Shown here: positions 6,636 through 8,279 of the stretch, one piece after another
Position numbering within the stretch: the stretch's first letter is position 1
Layout of the letters: each line of letters begins with the position of its first letter
NCBI GenBank assembly: GCA_937895465.1
Contig: CALAYY010000127.1
Location: forward strand, 1 to 8,279
DNA: 8,279 nt
Source: an uncultured Clostridia bacterium
Lineage (GTDB): Bacteria; Bacillota; Clostridia; Christensenellales; DUVY01
Direction: 5' to 3'
Translations under genes and position numbers: made by a program
The notes under the pieces: generated by a model
Databases searched by the model: none
Told to the model about the DNA's origin: nothing
What the model saw: only the letters and a program-made list of their open reading frames with translations

Positions 6636-7643
6636 TTATGAAATTTTTCTGATAGAGCCGCGCTGAATTAATTGTGTGGGAATTTCGATATTGTGAGCAG
6701 ATTTGGTCTTGTTTTCTATATCATATAAGATAATTTCTGCTGCAGTTTTTCCAATTAAAAACGCATCCTGCCTTACAGTAGTAAGCGGTGGAGAAAAATA
6801 CGGTGCGATTTTGATATCGTCGTACCCTGCTATAGATATATGCCAAGGAATTGATAACCCCATCTCATAGGCAGCTTTTTGCGCTCCAAACATGCAATAG
6901 TCGTCTGTAATTATTACGCAAGAAGGCGGAACAGGCAATTGGATAAGCTGTTTCATCCTTTTATATGTGGTTTCTATAGAATAATACTCGCCTTCAATAA
7001 GATATTCTTCATTTAGCGGTATATTATGTTTTTTAAATGCGTCTTTATATCCTCTTATTCTTTCATCCGTTACACAAGTATGCTGACCGTGTATAAAGGC
7101 TACATTTCTGTGTCCCATTTCAAAACAATGAGATGTAAGGCTCATAAGCCCGTTGTAATTATCAGAATATACGCATGAAAATTTATCGCTCATATAATCA
7201 ATGGCGACTGATGGTATTTCCGATTCCAGCAAGTCAATAATGCCGTCTTCATTATAATAGTCCACGCACGCTACCAAGACCCCCTCAAGTCTGCGGTGGC
7301 GTGCGTGTTCTATATAAGATTCATCTATTTTAGAATTTCTAGCTATAAAAGTAAGGTCATAATCATTGCTTTCCATTTCACCTCTAAACGCACTTAGAAT
7401 GTTGGAAAAAAAGGCATGACCAAAACCATTATTAGTAGCATCATCAAATAATATACCTATATTATAAGAATGATTGGTTTTGAGTGTTCTGGCATAAAAA
7501 TTGGGACGATATCCAAGCTTCCTTGCCATTTCACGAATATATTGTTTAGTTTCTACGCCTATATCGTGGCTATCATTGAGTGCTTTGCTTACCGCCCCAA
7601 CAGACACACCGCATTTTAAGGCAATATCCTTAAGAGTAACCAT
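6636..7643 (-). CDS. LacI-family transcriptional regulator
   Basis: Sugar-responsive DNA-binding repressor. Residues 2-24 form the LacI helix-turn-helix (TLKDIALKCGVSVGAVSKAL), followed by GYRPNFYARTL (44-54), the hinge-helix region. The periplasmic-binding-protein-like effector domain covers about 60-332, with family landmarks at TDERIRGYKDA (192-202), ITDDYCMFGA (245-254), ISIAGYDD (269-276), PPLTTVRQD (285-293) and the C-terminal QRGS. Length of 335 aa is normal. The ribosome site AAAGG is 6 nt before the ATG. It sits between a CUT1 sugar permease gene (69 bp upstream) and the GH5 gene (42 bp downstream), so it most likely controls this carbohydrate locus in response to a sugar released by the hydrolase or imported by the transporter. 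An inverted repeat just upstream is a candidate for autoregulation. The effector cannot be named from sequence. Confidence 0.95.
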   Translation of the reverse strand: MVTLKDIALKCGVSVGAVSKALNDSHDIGVETKQYIREMARKLGYRPNFYARTLKTNHSYNIGILFDDATNNGFGHAFFSNILSAFRGEMESNDYDLTFIARNSKIDESYIEHARHRRLEGVLVACVDYYNEDGIIDLLESEIPSVAIDYMSDKFSCVYSDNYNGLMSLTSHCFEMGHRNVAFIHGQHTCVTDERIRGYKDAFKKHNIPLNEEYLIEGEYYSIETTYKRMKQLIQLPVPPSCVIITDDYCMFGAQKAAYEMGLSIPWHISIAGYDDIKIAPYFSPPLTTVRQDAFLIGKTAAEIILYDIENKTKSAHNIEIPTQLIQRGSIRKIS

Positions 7644-7664
7644 CTTTTTCCTTTAATCTTGCCA

Positions 7665-7690
7665 TGTATTAATTAAATTATGTTAATACA
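7665..7690. promoter_or_regulatory. Inverted repeat upstream of the LacI gene, candidate operator
   Basis: Perfect 8-bp arms TGTATTAA (7665-7672) and TTAATACA (7683-7690) with a 10-bp spacer lie in the 69-bp gap before the regulator, 22 bp from its start. No T-run follows on the minus strand, so it is not a typical terminator. Most LacI-family operators are near-contiguous palindromes with a central CG, which this lacks. An operator role is therefore tentative. Confidence 0.35.
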
Positions 7691-7712
7691 GTAATCAAAA
7701 TTAGTAAAGCAA

Positions 7713-8279
7713 TTATTCTTTCAATCCCCCAAGCGATACTCCCTTAATAATAAACTTTGATAAACAAGCATAAAATATTAAGAGTGGTAACACTGCAATT
7801 GTCATTGCTGTATATTGAGGACCTATTTCTCTTCTATATATATCGCCTTTCAACTTATCCATTAAGACAGGCAATGTCCAATTTTCATTGCTTTCTAAAA
7901 TAATCTTAGGCATAAAGAAATTGTTCCATGAAGCTATCAAGGAAAATATTGCCATCGTTGCTATAGCCGGTAATAATAACGGTAACACAATTTTGTTAAA
8001 AATCTTAAGCTCTCTACATCCATCAATTCTAGATGACTCTATAAAATCCATAGGCACGTTAGCTACAATATATTGCCGCATAAAAAACACAGTAGTAGGT
8101 GCTACACCCGCAGGTAAGATAAATGCAAAGATATTATCATATAAATGTAATGATTTTATTAACGAGTAAAAACCAAGAACACTAAGCTGAGTAGGTACCA
8201 TAATTAACACTAATACTAAAATAAAAATAGCTTTTTTGGGTTTAAAATTATATACTACCAAGGCATAAGCAGCCAATGA
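7713..8279 (-). CDS. MalG/UgpE-type (CUT1) sugar ABC transporter permease, N-terminus cut off by window edge
   Basis: Inner-membrane permease of a carbohydrate ABC importer. The 188 visible residues match the C-terminal two thirds of this family, which is usually about 270-300 aa. A TTG at 8276 is not a credible start: the frame is open upstream (SLAAYALVVYNF matches the internal family segment), so the gene continues beyond the right edge. Landmarks are MVPTQLSVLGFYSLI, LYDNIFAFILP, FFMRQYI, the EAA loop PMDFIESSRIDGCRELKIF leading into IVLPLLLPAIATMAIF, then SWNNFFMP, GPQYTAM and the terminal KGVSLGGLKE. At least three further hydrophobic segments are visible. It is the last transporter gene before the LacI regulator, which follows after 69 bp. 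Its partner permease and sugar-binding protein would be expected to the right, outside the window. The sugar is unknown; the downstream glucanase suggests beta-glucan oligosaccharides. Confidence 0.95.
   Translation of the reverse strand, partial: SLAAYALVVYNFKPKKAIFILVLVLIMVPTQLSVLGFYSLIKSLHLYDNIFAFILPAGVAPTTVFFMRQYIVANVPMDFIESSRIDGCRELKIFNKIVLPLLLPAIATMAIFSLIASWNNFFMPKIILESNENWTLPVLMDKLKGDIYRREIGPQYTAMTIAVLPLLIFYACLSKFIIKGVSLGGLKE

Noticed and set aside
8274..8276. TTG at 8276 as the start of the MalG-type permease
   Set aside because: The frame stays open to the window edge and the sequence here matches the middle of the family, so the true start lies outside.
1..8279. CRISPR arrays, tRNA/rRNA genes, insertion sequences or phage genes
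   Set aside because: No regularly spaced DNA repeats, no cloverleaf-like sequence, no transposase or phage motifs were seen; the repeats present are protein-level and diverged at DNA level.

Overview
The window is AT-rich and every gene I can support lies on the minus strand, so transcription runs from the right edge to the left. Shine-Dalgarno sites are Gram-positive in style (a perfect AAGGAGG before the large binding protein). Three genes begin with lipoprotein signal peptides, and LacI, CUT1-type and Opp-type transport genes sit side by side. Together these suggest a low-GC Firmicute (Bacillota), probably an uncultured gut-type Clostridia lineage; the lineage is inference. TAA, TAG and TGA all appear as stops and Trp is read from TGG, so the code looks standard.

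Layout in transcription order: (1) 8279-7713, the C-terminal part of a MalG/UgpE-type sugar ABC permease, cut by the window edge; (2) 7643-6636, a LacI-family repressor; (3) 6593-5490, a lipid-anchored family 5 glycoside hydrolase of endoglucanase type; (4) about 460 bp of very AT-rich non-coding DNA with a good sigma-A-like promoter at 5373-5345; (5) 5027-3534, a lipoprotein with InlB-type B-repeats and a C-terminal GLUG/beta-helix-like half; (6) 3466-806, an unusually long (886 aa) family 5 extracellular solute-binding lipoprotein; (7) a bulged intercistronic hairpin at 761-727; (8) 709-1, the start of an OppB/DppB-type ABC permease, cut by the left edge.

The right half reads as a carbohydrate-use locus: surface glucanase, local repressor and sugar uptake permease. 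The left half reads as a second transport unit, in which an Opp-type binding protein is followed by its permease and preceded by a predicted surface lipoprotein. Opp-type importers carry peptides or oligosaccharides; the substrate cannot be told from sequence alone, though the neighbouring glucanase makes oligosaccharides worth considering.

The most unusual signal is a sequence repeat shared by two otherwise unrelated adjacent lipoproteins. Its core is [YF]-[DN]-x(3 or 5)-H-x4-R-[YF], usually preceded by a G-[DE]-[YF]-V element. In the B-repeat lipoprotein it forms three copies with an exact 22-residue period, following three copies of a 14-residue GE[YF]V unit, and the whole block interrupts a B-repeat. 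In the solute-binding protein two clear copies lie exactly 40 residues apart, plus one degenerate copy, inside a large insertion. I do not recognise this module as a named domain.
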